Shown here in pieces: positions 22,207 to 32,375 of a stretch of DNA of 64,000 nt (positions are counted from its first letter, which is position 1; the number at the start of each line of letters is the position of its first letter). The translations under genes and the position numbers were made by a program. This DNA comes from Pegoplata infirma. Lineage: Eukaryota > Arthropoda > Insecta > Diptera > Anthomyiidae. The notes beneath the pieces were generated by a model. The model was not told the origin of the DNA. It ran no database searches and saw only the letters and a program-made list of their open reading frames with translations. The stretch is from contig OY992538.1 of assembly GCA_963921195.1 (NCBI GenBank), positions 8,704,330 to 8,768,329 on the forward strand, written 5' to 3'.

Positions 22207-25200
22207 TAGGGGTGGGATAGTGCACGAGTTTTCGATTTCGACACGCTAGAACCGCTTATTTTGTGAGGTTCGTAAAAAAAATGCATGAGCCAAAAAATGG
22301 GGCAGATCGGATAGGATCTAGGGGTCGCTCATCGGGGTTAAAGTTGGGCGTAGAGGGGAAAAAATCCACAAAAAGGCCCAAAACTCCCCTGGTTTTGCTC
22401 CTAGAGGGGTCAAATGTGAGACCGGCCCCCATTATTTTTTTCCCCTGAACACTTTTGCCAACCATACCTAAGCCCTATCTCCAATCCCTAAGGGGGGTCC
22501 CATACAAAGGTTCAATTTTAAAAAAATCTTGCTCCTACCGCTCTAGCTGTCCTAGAAATCACCCTAGAGGAATCAAATGTATGACCGACCCCCAATATTT
22601 TTTCAACCCCAACATTTTCTTAGAACATACCTACCCCCTATCTTCAATCCTTAGGGTGGTCCCCATGCATTTTTTTTAATTTTTTCTTAAATTGTCATAT
22701 TAAATCAGCTCCTACCGGTCCAATGGTGCCTCCTAGAGGGGTAATTATCAAGACCAACCCCCATTAATTTTTAGCCCCCAACACTTCTTCTGAACATACC
22801 AATTCCATATCTCCAATTCCTAAGGGGTCTCCCACACAAAACGACATTTTTGTAAATCTTGCTCCCACCGCTCTAACTATCGCAGGGGTGACCCTAGAGA
22901 AGTTAAATGTGTGACCGACCCCCAATATTTTTTCAGCCCCAACATTTTCCCCAAACAAACCTACCCTCTATTTTTAAGTCTTAAGAGTGTCCCCACACAA
23001 TTTTTTTTTTTTTTTTAATTTTTTTTATAAAATTTGCGCCTACCGCTCCCACTGTGCCTTTTAGGGACGGGAAATGCAGACTGATCCCAATTAATTTTTG
23101 CCCCCTACATTTTTTCTGAACATACCTACGCCGTATTTACACTTTGTAGGGGTGCTCCCCTGGGGAAAACTAAGTGTTTGAAACCAAATTCGGCAAAACG
23201 TCTGGACCAGGAGTGCTAATGTTTGCGCGTTTTAAAGAGCAGTGGGAAAATATAAAAGACAAACCGTACAGTCTTGGTGGAAGGAAGTGGCAGGCAACAT
23301 ACCAGCTCAAGTCCAAAGTGACATCAAGTTGTTTTGTTGGGCTCAAATAAAAGAAAAGCAACCCAGAGACGACTACAAGGAGTTTCTTGAAATTGTTTTA
23401 TTATACCTTGGCGAAAATATTCCTAATAAGCATTTTAGCCCACCAGGACTCATCAGTCAAGCTCGATGGATGGCAAATGGCATATATTGCCTAAAACTGT
23501 TTTTGTTCCGAAAATATATCGGTTTGGCCAAAAAAGAATTAAATGCACTTCTTGATGTGACCGTTTTCATCATAACAATTTACGTAAAAGCTTGGTTTAG
23601 CGCTACCAAAGCAATAGAAGCTCCAAATAATGATTTAAATTTTTTTAAAAGCGATTTCCAATTATGCTTCAATTGATAAGATTCTGTCGCAACGATTGGT
23701 CAAGAGATTCTGTGGACATCTCTGGTATCTCAGTGGCGAAGATGTTGCTCTCGCACTATTTGATCCGAATATCTCTTGTGAAATAAAACGAAAAATGTCG
23801 AATGCAATTCGTATATTTGAAGAAGAGAAAGAGGAATTGGAGGAAGAGTTATCTGACGATGAGATGGACGAATCGTCTAACGAAGACAGCGAGGAAGAAG
23901 AAGACGATGTTATCGGGGAAGAAGATGCCTCAGAGGATAGCGGCGACAGTGGCAACAAGGATTGTAATCCTCCAGTACATGTTGTTGGATTCGAAGGTGT
24001 GAAAAGAATTAACATGGCATCGAAACAAGTGAATCAAGAACTCATGAAAACTGATTTAAGCCACTACGTCACACCTGAGACTCCAACTTTTTTTGCACGC
24101 TTCGGAATAACAACCATTTTATTGCTTCCGATCCAAATACTTGGGAAAATCGTCAGGACTACCAGCGAGCGCTGCAAATATTACGTAAATTACATGTTGT
24201 CAACGACGCTGCCGAAAGAGACGTAAAATTAATAGAAGACTATAACAACGTGTTGTGCCGTAACGAGGAGGAAAAAATAGTTTTGCTTCAGGTCGTGGCC
24301 GAAAATCGGAAACAATATCCATCACACGATAAAAATAAATTAATTTGATTTATAGTTATATTATTTATCATTTTTTATTATTTTCAAGTTAAAAAAATAT
24401 TTTTTTACGCTTAACAAAAGTTACTATTAAATCACAAATTAAAGACCTCGGATTTCTCGATAAAAAAATAAAAAAAATTGTGGGGTAACACCTTGAAGAT
24501 AGAGGGTAGGTATGTTTGAAGAAAATGTTTTGGCTAAAAAAATATATGGGCAGGTCATGCATTTGACTTCTCTACATACATTACTAATTTAGTTTTCCCC
24601 AGGGGAGCACCCCTACAAAGTGGAAATACGGCGTAGGTATGTTCAAAAAAATGTAGGGGGCAAAAATTAATGGGGGTCAGTCTGCATTTCCCGTCCCTAA
24701 AAGGCACAGTGGGAGCGGTAGGCGCAAATTTTATAAAAAAAATAAAAAAAAAAAATTGTGTGGGGACAACCTTAAGGCTTAAAAATAGAGGGTAGGTTTG
24801 TTTGGGGAAAATGTTGGGGCTGAAAAAATATTGGGGGTCGGTCACACATTTAACTTCTCTAGGGTCACCCCTGCGATAGTTAGAGCGGTGGGAGCAAGAT
24901 TTACAAAAATGTCGTTTTGTGTGGGAGACCCCTTAGGAATTCGAGATATGGAATTGGTATGTTCAGAAGAAGTGTTGGGGAATAAAAATTAATGGGGGCT
25001 GGTCTTGATAATGACCCCTCTAGGAGGCACCATTGGACCGGTAGGAGCTGATTTAATATGACAATTTAAGAAAAAATAAAAAGAAATGCATGGGGACCAC
25101 CCTAAGGATTGAAGATAGGGGGTAGGTATGTTCTAAGAAAATGTTGGGGTTGAAAAAATGTTGGGGGTCGGTCATACATTTGATTCCTCTAGGGTGACTT

Positions 25201-25561
25201 CTAGGACAGCTAGAGCGGTAGGAGCAAGATTTTTTAAAAATTGAACCTTTGTATGGGACCCCCCTTAGGGATTCGAGATAGGGCTTAGGTATGTTTGGCA
25301 AAAGTGTTCAGGGGGAAAAAATAATGGGGGCCGGTCTCACATTTGACCCCTCTAGGAGCAAAACCAGGGGAGTTTTGGGGCTTTTTGTGGATTTTTTCCC
25401 CTCTACGCCCAACTTTGACCCCGATGAGCGACCCCTAGATCCTATCCGACCTCCCCCATTTTTTGGCTCATACACTTTTTTTACCAACCTCACAAAATGA
25501 GCGGTTCTAGCGCTTCCAAATATTGCTACTTAAAATCTCACACAACACTATCCCACCCTTA
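22207..25561. mobile_element. Long-terminal-inverted-repeat DNA transposon with a coding centre
   Basis: The left end TAGGGGTGGGATAGTG mirrors the right end (reverse complement TAAGGGTGGGATAGTG). TTATACAT is duplicated exactly on both sides (22199-22206, 25562-25569). Arms of about 980 bp (22207-23190 and 24570-25561) are near-identical reverse complements. Each arm is made of about five diverged repeats of roughly 165 bp sharing CCTAGAGGGGTCAAATGTG, CCGACCCCCAATATTTTTT and AACATACCTA. The roughly 1.2 kb centre encodes the pseudogene at 23236-24348. This is the only element in the window with a recognisable non-LINE protein. Confidence 0.9.
23236..24348 (+). pseudogene. Broken ORF of a widespread uncharacterised transposon-associated protein
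   Basis: Three reading-frame segments join into one protein-like stretch. Segment 1 (frame 1, about 23242-23640) has RDDYKEFLEIVLLYLG, QARWMANGIYCLKLFLFRKY and IYVKAWFSA. Segment 2 (frame 2, about 23648-24085) has GHLWYLSGEDVALALFDPNI, then a highly acidic insert of about 60 residues (EEEKEELEEELSDDEMDE onward). Segment 3 (frame 1, about 24090-24348) has HVVNDAAERDVKLIEDYNN and VLLQVVAENRKQYP, ending at TGA 24346. From memory, this motif order (RWM..IY.LK, LW.LSEE.V.LALFD, VVND.AERG..LI..YN, FLLQVV..HR) is shared by many uncharacterised proteins in repeats of cnidarians and arthropods. The N-terminal half is missing or in another frame (ATG at 23219, frame 2). Both frame changes lie in T7-T8 runs (about 23640 and 24086), so decay and sequencing error are both possible. 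I do not know its catalytic activity. Confidence 0.7.
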
Positions 25562-25569
25562 TTATACAT

Positions 25570-25962
25570 GTATTGTTTTCAAATCGTTTTTTTTTTTTGA
25601 TTTCTATGTACTCCTTCCCCTACTTCTACTAATTTCTGTTACTCATTCTTGTTCATATTGTCAAAAATCAATCTAATTACATTTCATGCTGTTGCAGGGC
25701 CTATTAGAAAGAACAAACACAAACACACACATACAAAAAAAAATCTAATTTCCGCTTTTGAAAATGTCCGCCAATTAAAATTTTAATGAAAAAACTTTTG
25801 TTTTGTTGTTGCAGGACTTAGTGATGACGACGGACGACCCTTGTCGTTCATGTTTTGTGTTTGATTGTGTGTATGTATGTGTATAACTATGTATTAATGT
25901 AGTAGTGAACTTGGATATATTTTGGTTGCCTTGGTTGTTTGGTAATTTCTATAAAATTTGTT
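25570..25962. other. Gene-free stretch
   Basis: Starts with the duplicated target of the previous element. ACACACATAC and GTATGTATGTG runs; otherwise nothing recognised. Confidence 0.5.
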
Positions 25963-25966
25963 CTAT

Positions 25967-26623
25967 CCCTGCAAACAATAGGGCGATATATCGCCGAAAA
26001 GATATTGCGGCGATACGGAAATTTATCATTTCAATAAAAAATCAAAGTAGTATTTTTATTATATCGCCATTTTCTCATACGAACGATATTTCGGCGATAA
26101 ACAAAAAAAAAATATTGAAAATTTTTATTTCTTTGTCAATTTAAAATAAAATAATTTATCAAGCACAACAATAAATCTTTAAAAGAATATAAATTTGGCC
26201 GAAAAACACAAATATGCGTTCAAAGACAAAATAAAAAATTCAGCGAATGTTGCAGATATATTTTTCGGGTGAATGCAAATGTTTTTAGTCCTGTTAACAT
26301 GACCAAAATATGAATGAAAAAAATAATGTCTATTTTCAGCTTCAGGGAATCGATATAGCTGTATCGCCGGTTTATCATTTTGGTGATATTCCGGCGATAC
26401 ATACAAATCTATTTTTTTTCGTTTATACGATTATATGGCGATATTGCCCTTTTATCGCCAAGACGAATCGTTTTCGTATCGCCGGGATGTATTGCCGTCG
26501 GGTAACAGTTTCTCCCGAAAGGTGTATCGCCGGCGATACGAATTCGATAATTGCCGCAATAACATTTATCGTATCGGCAATACAACCGGCGAATCGATGT
26601 CGTATCGTTTTGTTTGCAGGGAT
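25967..26623. mobile_element. TA-flanked MITE packed with GGCGATA motifs
   Basis: The ends TCCCTGCAAACAATA and the reverse complement of TCCCTGCAAACAAAA are each flanked by TA (25965-25966, 26624-26625). GGCGATA or its complement TATCGCC occurs more than ten times, often as back-to-back dyads such as GGCGATATATCGCC and TATCGCCGGCGATA. The overlapping ORFs on both strands (26179-26726) arise from these dyads and are not genes. TA flanks suggest a Tc1/mariner-like mobiliser. Confidence 0.75.
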
Positions 26624-26625
26624 AG

Positions 26626-27459
26626 TTTTTTTTTTGTGTCTGTGTGTGTCTCTTGGTGACTGTGTGTGGGTGTGTGAGAGTTTTTTTTTAAATGATATCA
26701 ATAAAAATTTAACATTCTTCTGGTGACAATGTTATAGAGGAGAAAATCAAATTAAAAAAAGGTTAATTAATTTCTATTGACATGAGGTAATGCCTTGGAC
26801 ATTGAAATTGATGACGATGATGTTGATGATGGTATTTCTAAAAGGACACTTTATTTTTTAAGCAGGAACACGAAAAAAAACGGAAAGAAATAATAATAGG
26901 TTTTGTGTTGAAATAAATATGTTAAAGAATTTGAGAAACATAAGAAACATTATTAAATTAAAAACTTGAGTTTTAATTAAATTTCTTTTTAATGGAGGAT
27001 AGATAACTTTTAAAAGGTCCTTTCGTAGTCTTTCTGTTTTTTTTTTTTTTGTTTATAAATAAATTGTTAAAGCAAAATTGTTTATTTTTTGTTTGTTGTA
27101 AGACATTGTAAGCAACAGGTTTTTAGGTGTAATAAGGTCATGAGTACTTAAACTGGAACAATGTGAAATCAAAGATGTTTATCAAGGTGTTCTTAAATAG
27201 ACGTAAAATGAAATACTAGTCAATCCATACATATGAAACATTTTCTGGACCAAATTTTACTTAGGGTTGTAAAAGGCCAAAAGTTAGTGCAAACTGCTTA
27301 AAAAAAATACAATTGTAAAGTATCTTTGGTGAAACGCAATTTAACAAAATATGATAATTGAGAATTTTACTTTTTTAAGCATTTTGCGAACTTTTAACAT
27401 TTGTCAGTAAAATTTGATGCAAAAAATTTTTGTAGAACATTTTAATTTTTTAAACTAAC
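26626..27459. other. Gene-free, AT-rich stretch
   Basis: A GATGATGATG-like run near 26812-26832 and a poly-T tract near 27038. From about 27235 it resembles a diverged copy of the CACTGTG foldback interior (CAAAAGTTAGTGCAAACTGCTTAAA). Confidence 0.45.
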
Positions 27460-27580
27460 GTCTTAAAGTCTCAGAGTCTAAGATTTTTTTTAGAGAAAAC
27501 ATTTCTCAGAATCTGGGACTTTTTCTATGTCTCAGAATCTGAGACTTTTCCTATATGAAAATTGTCTCATACACTTAGCT
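27460..27580. repeat. Dyad minisatellite, array 5
   Basis: Three to four units of CTCAGAATCTGAGACTTTTCCTATAT type, ending where the CACTGTG-family sequence begins. Confidence 0.7.
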
Positions 27581-28022
27581 CGAGTTATTTTTTTATGACC
27601 CACTGAAGTTTTAAATGTTTTTCAAAGGCGTTTTAAAAACTCCAAAAGAAAAGTATTAAATTTAGATCTGAGGAAAATAATTTTAGACATGTCTTCAGTG
27701 AAATTTAATGACGGTTCTTTTCTCAAAATATATTAACCTTTTATCTCCCATTTTTAGGGGTCATTTTGGTCCTTCTTTCAAATATCCTCATAGAACACCA
27801 ATAAAACGTGAGTTTAAAGGGTTAAAATGTTCTGAATAAAATTACACTAGGGGTTGTCGAAGATCAAAAGTTCGTGCGAAAAGTGAAAAATGCTTAAAAA
27901 ATTAAATTGTAAATTATCACATACTTTTAAATTGTTTTTCATCAAAGTCGTGTGAAATAAGTCGAAAAAATGTTATAAATCTGCTTCTGAGCTAAATTAC
28001 GATAATAGATGTCTTCAGTGAT
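27581..28022. mobile_element. Partial copy of the CACTGTG foldback family
   Basis: Carries one arm of the family (CTCGAGTTATTTTTTTATGACC, ACATGTCTTCAGTG, CTCCCATTTTTAGGGGTCAT, GTTGTCGAAGATCAAAAGTT). It is the same arm that appears intact in the next element. No terminal repeat was found on the left. Confidence 0.6.
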
Positions 28023-28032
28023 TCTTAGATTA

Positions 28033-28700
28033 CACTGTGCAACAAATTTGGGGTTTTCGAGTGTATCTTGAACGGGACAAAAAAAATAATTAAAGTATAC
28101 CAATAGAATAACAAAACCCCCGAAGGGCTTTAAAATTTAGCTCGAGTTAATTTTTACAGCCCACTGAAGTTTTTCTGAGGTAAATAATTTTGAAACATGT
28201 CTTCAGTAAAACTTGATGGCGGTTCTTTTCTTAGAATATATTAACCCCCATTTTAAGGGTAACCCCATTTTAAGCGGTCATGTTTATCCTTTTTCCGAAA
28301 GTTATCATAAATAGTTAAATTATGTTTCACCAAAATGCTTTACATTTTTACTTTTTTAAGCATTTTGGACTTTTTGCACGAACTTTTGATCTTCGACAAC
28401 CCCTAGTGAAATATGATGCAGAAAATTTTTTTAGCACGTTTTATTTGTGTTCTATAAGGACATTAGAAAAAAGGACCAAAACGAGCCTAAAAATGGGAGA
28501 TAGAGGGTATATTCTAATAAAAGAACCACCATCAAGTTTTATTGAAGACATGTCTTAACATTATATACCTCAGGAAGACTTCAGTGGGCCGTAATAAAGA
28601 ACTCGAGCTAAGTTTAAAAGCCCTTCGGGGGTTTTGGTCTTCTATTGGTATACTTTAATTTTTTTTTACACTCGAAAACCCCAAATTTGTTTCACACAGG
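28033..28700. mobile_element. Foldback, CACTGTGCAACAAATTTGG ends
   Basis: The left end CACTGTGCAACAAATTTGGG is mirrored by the right end CCCCAAATTTGTTTCACACA. Arms of about 310 bp pair through CCCCCGAAGGGCTTTAAA, CTCGAGTTAATTTT and CATGTCTTCAGTAAAACTTG. The left flank ends TTA. The ORF at 28322-28558 is arm sequence. The terminal CACTGTG resembles Transib/RSS-type heptamers only superficially. Confidence 0.75.
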
Positions 28701-29057
28701 AAAAATGTCTTAAAAATGCTTAAGATTAAGAAACTTTTTGTATAGTAAGCGGTTTAAGAATCTGACGCTTTTTCTGTGGAGAAAACTTCTTAGAGTCCTA
28801 AAATTTTTCTATAGGAAAAATCTCAGATTCTGAGACATTTTTCGTTAAAAAATTTTTTGATTCTTTAATTGAAAAATCAGCTGCAGTTGTTCGGCAAAAA
28901 CAACAAAATTTAATGATTTTATACCTTTCCAATCACTTTTTTTTTGCAAAAAACAAAAAAAAAAAAGTATCCTCGGCTTGTCCGACAACGGTGAATAGAT
29001 GACTTTTTTATTCCAAGTAAAAAAAAATCCCCCTCCAAACTCAAAGGCTGTACCGGA
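28701..29057. mobile_element. Right-end fragment of the GCGGGTACA hAT-like family
   Basis: After about 150 bp of minisatellite the module CACTTTTTTTTTGCAAAAAA ... AAAAATCCCC and the end GCTGTACCGGACACTG match the right end of the element at 15465 (18240-18422). The left end was not found upstream. The minus-strand ORF at 28845-29060 lies in this module in both copies but has no recognised domain. Confidence 0.65.
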
Positions 29058-29062
29058 CACTG

Positions 29063-29264
29063 ATAACCTGAGACTTTTTATATCAGAATCTGAGACTTTA
29101 TCTATAGGAAAAATTTCTCAGAACCTTTGAAAAATGTCTCAAAATCTAAGACATTTTCTATATGAAAAATGTCTTATTGTTAGAATCTGAGAATTTTTTT
29201 TTCTGTACGAAAAATATCTCAGAATTTGATACTTTTTCTATTTGAAAAATGTATTAGAATCTGA
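29063..29264. repeat. Dyad minisatellite, array 6
   Basis: About six units in GAATCTGAGACTTTTTCTATATGAAAAATGTC orientation. The last motif GAATCTGA is split by the CAAGGG element and resumes as TGAGACTTTTTC at 29709. Confidence 0.8.
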
Positions 29265-29708
29265 CAAGGGAAGTATATCAGCCGATTTGCATGAAACTTA
29301 AAAAATATATAAAATAGACAATTTTAAGGGTTAAAAAAATGGCGAAAAAATCGTTTTTTGGATTTTTTTGCCATTTCTTTTTAAGAAACTATATGATGTT
29401 TACATATAAGAAGACAGTTTTTTTAATGCCTGTCCAGCGGTGGCATAACCTTGTAAAAATTCGGATTCACTAAATACATTTTTCATGAAAATTTTTAAAT
29501 TTTAGTGGGTATTTTTGTGAAGACATATTCCTGTTAGTTTGGGAGTTATCGAAATTTTCACAAAGGTCCACATTGTTTCATAAGGGGACAACGAAATGTT
29601 AAAACACTAATATAGCCGATTGGCCGAGACACCCCAACCTTAAAATCGTCTATTTTATATATATTTTAAGTTTTAGGCAAATCGGTTCATAAGGGTTTAG
29701 ATACCTTG
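29265..29708. mobile_element. CAAGGGAAGTATC element, copy 3 (uninterrupted, 444 bp)
   Basis: The shortest clean copy: left end CAAGGGAAGTATATCAGCC, right end GGTTTAGATACCTTG reversed. It is flanked by TGA on both sides inside one GAATCTGAGACTTTTTC unit. Internal blocks are inverted relative to copies 1, 2 and 4 (AAGAAACTATATGATGTTTA comes first, TTGTTTCATAAGGGGACAAC last). Confidence 0.82.
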
Positions 29709-29930
29709 TGAGACTTTTTCAAAATTTATTTCTTTTAAATACAAATAAAAAATGTTCTCTATCAAAGTCGCACTTTGTCTTTTTCTTAATTAAAGTAGAA
29801 TATAAAATTTAATAAAAAATATAAAAACTAAATGGCATTTAACTTGAATGTGTATTATAAACTTAGGCAAATTAAGAATGCCAATCGGGATTTCAAAAAC
29901 ATGGGATCCCGAAATTTTTGTAAATATTTT

Positions 29931-30745
29931 TATACCCTCCACTCTAGTGATAGAGGGTATATATAAGTTTGTCATTCCGTTTGTAACACCTCGAAATATT
30001 GGTCTAGGACCCCTTAAAGTATATATATTCATGATCCTCGATCGATTTTAAGACGATATAGCGATGTCCGTCCGTCCGTCTGTCTGTTGAAAACACGCTA
30101 ACTTTTGAAAGTCTTTACGGAGGCTGCTGAAGTTTGGCATATATGTTGGGCATTTACCTGGTCAGGTTTGTATTGCAATCCAGCGAAATCGGTCCAGTGG
30201 TTCAAAAGTTATAAGCAAATGAGTGAATTTCGGCAAGGGTTTTCTGGAATTAACGAGATAAAACACACGGTAACTTTCGAACGGCAATTCTGAGGGTGCT
30301 CAAGTGTGGCATATATATTTGCCGTCCGGTTCGTTTTAAATTTCAACCAAATCACTCCAGTGGTTCAAAAATTACTAGCAAAACCGTAAATTTCAGATTA
30401 GTTTCACCTTAAATTCACGTGTTGGAAACCCGTTAAACATGTTTTAAAAACATTTGTTGGTCAAAAAAATATTTCACAAGGTATTTTTGTCACACAAAAA
30501 TATTTTTACACTAAACCAAAAAAAAATACACTCAAAAAAAATTTTACACTCAAAAAAAATTTTACACTCAAAAAAAAAAATTAGTAAATTATTATTTTTT
30601 TTTCCAAAATCAATAAAAAAAGTTTTTTTACACAAAATAAAATATTTCTAACCAAAAAAAAAAGAAAATTTACTATCACTTAAAAAGGGCATTGTGTGGT
30701 TATTCATAGATTCGGCCAATTCGAATTTATCTTTTCTACTTGTTT
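29931..30745 (+). mobile_element. DINE-1/INE-1-like element, most complete copy
   Basis: Starts TATACCCTCCACTCTAGTGA with a mirrored TAGAGGGTATATA, forming a short terminal hairpin. Then CATTCCGTTTGTAACACCTC, AAAGTATATATATTCATGAT, CGATGTCCGTCCGTCCGTCT, two CGGTCCAGTGGTTCAAAA modules, an 18-bp minisatellite TTTTACACTCAAAAAAAA (three units at 30523-30580) and the tail CATAGATTCGGCCAATTCGA ... CTACTTGTTT. The layout matches Drosophila INE-1. No ORF. Confidence 0.82.
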
Positions 30746-31374
30746 TTTATATTATTAAAACAAATTTGATAGGAAAGTCCTTATTCGCAGTATAAGATGA
30801 GACTCAAATTTTATTTCTATACCAAAAAATTAAGCTCGAGACCGGTGTTTTTTTAAATAATTCTTTTTTATTAACATTCAATATTTCAATCCTCGTTGAA
30901 TAATAATCGCAACAAATTTGTAGATTTATGAGTAACAAATCTCATAAACACAGAAATCCAAACTCTGCAAAAAAAAATTATCATAAATTATGATTACAAG
31001 TTATTAATAATTCCCAAAAAGTCTGGGGATTACGGGGACATTCCATTTGGCATCACTAATACAAATTCTATACACCCGTTCTATAAAATTGTTTTTAAGT
31101 AAGTATTATGGTCAATAGCAGACAATCCTTTCGAAGACATACTCAAACCCAAAACCTTAAACAAATTATCTGCATAAGACACGCAATCGAAAGACAAATA
31201 AAACAAAAAAAAAAAGCAAAACGCATGACTATAAATCGATTAACAGGCGTTGGATTGTGGGCACATCAAAACATAACCCGTTACACTTATTGACCTAGTA
31301 CTAAACATGTTTTAACACGTTTAACTATTTGCTAAATGAAATAGAAAACAAAACTCAAATATAAACAAGTCAAA
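30746..31374. other. Gene-free stretch
   Basis: No repeat end was recognised. The lysine-rich ORF near 31108-31293 has no recognisable domain and is not called. Confidence 0.45.
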
Positions 31375-31948
31375 AAGGTAAATTCGGTATTGACGAATGT
31401 ATTGATACCCTCTACTATGTAAAAAAGATTATTGAAATAATTTTATTTGAAAAATAAATTGAAAAAATTTGTTAAAAAAAATTGCTTTAAAAAAACAAAT
31501 TTTCCTGAAAAACAAATTCCGCGGAAATTTTTTTTGGTAAAAAACCGCCAAAAAAAATTGTGCAAAAAAATTTTATTTGTACTTGTTTAAGTTCCATTCG
31601 GTATTCAATTTTGTTTACATATGTCAACTAGCAGGCGAATTAAAGCATTTTGTATTTTAAGGTTATGTAGAATCTACCAAAATTTTCGAGATGTCCTTTC
31701 ACTTTCATTTATAACTTTTGAACTGCTTAACCGATATTGCTGAAATTCAATAACAAATTTCTCGAAGCAACAACAAGTAAGTATGTTAAGTTGTAATAAT
31801 ATTTTGGGGTGACATCGCTTGAATGTTTTAGAACCGTTCACAAAAATTATTTTATAAGGATACATACCTATACATCGATAGGTTACAAACGAAAAGACAA
31901 AATTATATATACCCTCTTTCACTAATTGTAAGTGGAGGGTATAAAAAA
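31375..31948 (-). mobile_element. DINE-1-like element, divergent subfamily
   Basis: Read on the minus strand: TATACCCTCCACTTACAATT hairpin, GTAACCTATCGATG, CGGTTAAGCAGTTCAAAAGTT, and a tail near TACCCTCTACTATG. The centre (GTCAACTAGCAGGCGAATTAAAG) matches the copy at 57136, defining a subfamily without the GTCCGTCC tract. Confidence 0.68.
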
Positions 31949-32375
31949 ACAAAACTGAAATATAAAACAAGTCCTTGACAATCCCATGAATACATATTAT
32001 TATAATATCACAACCAAGCCAAAACCAAGCTGAGCTAAATAAAAAGCAAGAGATGTAGGTTGGTAGGTAGAAAATGAAGAAGGCATTTAATACAAATAAC
32101 AACTGAAATAAACATGGAAAATTTATTGGATAAACAACAGCAATATTCTAAAGGTAGGTTGTTTGGGATGTTCTATGTAAATAAGTAGGAGTCTATTATA
32201 TTTGTAGTCTGTGGAATGGATCAACCCACTCAATAGTGTTCACTTCGACCACTACTTCTACTACAACTACTACTACTAATTATAACTGACCACGCAGCAT
32301 TGGTTAAAAAGTTATGTTTAGATGATGGTCATGGTAAATATGTTGGTTAAGGGAAAACCATTACTTCGATGTTTT
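31949..32375. other. Gene-free stretch
   Basis: A short ACTACTTCTACTACAACTAC run near 32250. Nothing else could be supported. Confidence 0.45.

Noticed and set aside
26179..26726. Five overlapping ORFs on both strands of 60-138 codons
   Set aside because: They come from GGCGATA/TATCGCC dyads in a MITE. The dyads avoid stops on both strands.
28033..28040. Transib element or RSS heptamer (CACTGTG)
   Set aside because: A seven-base match only; no 23-bp spaced nonamer, no 5-bp GC-rich duplication, no transposase.
31108..31293. Basic 61-codon ORF resembling a DNA-binding protein
   Set aside because: High K/R/Q content follows from A-rich codons; no domain, no neighbours, no conservation visible.
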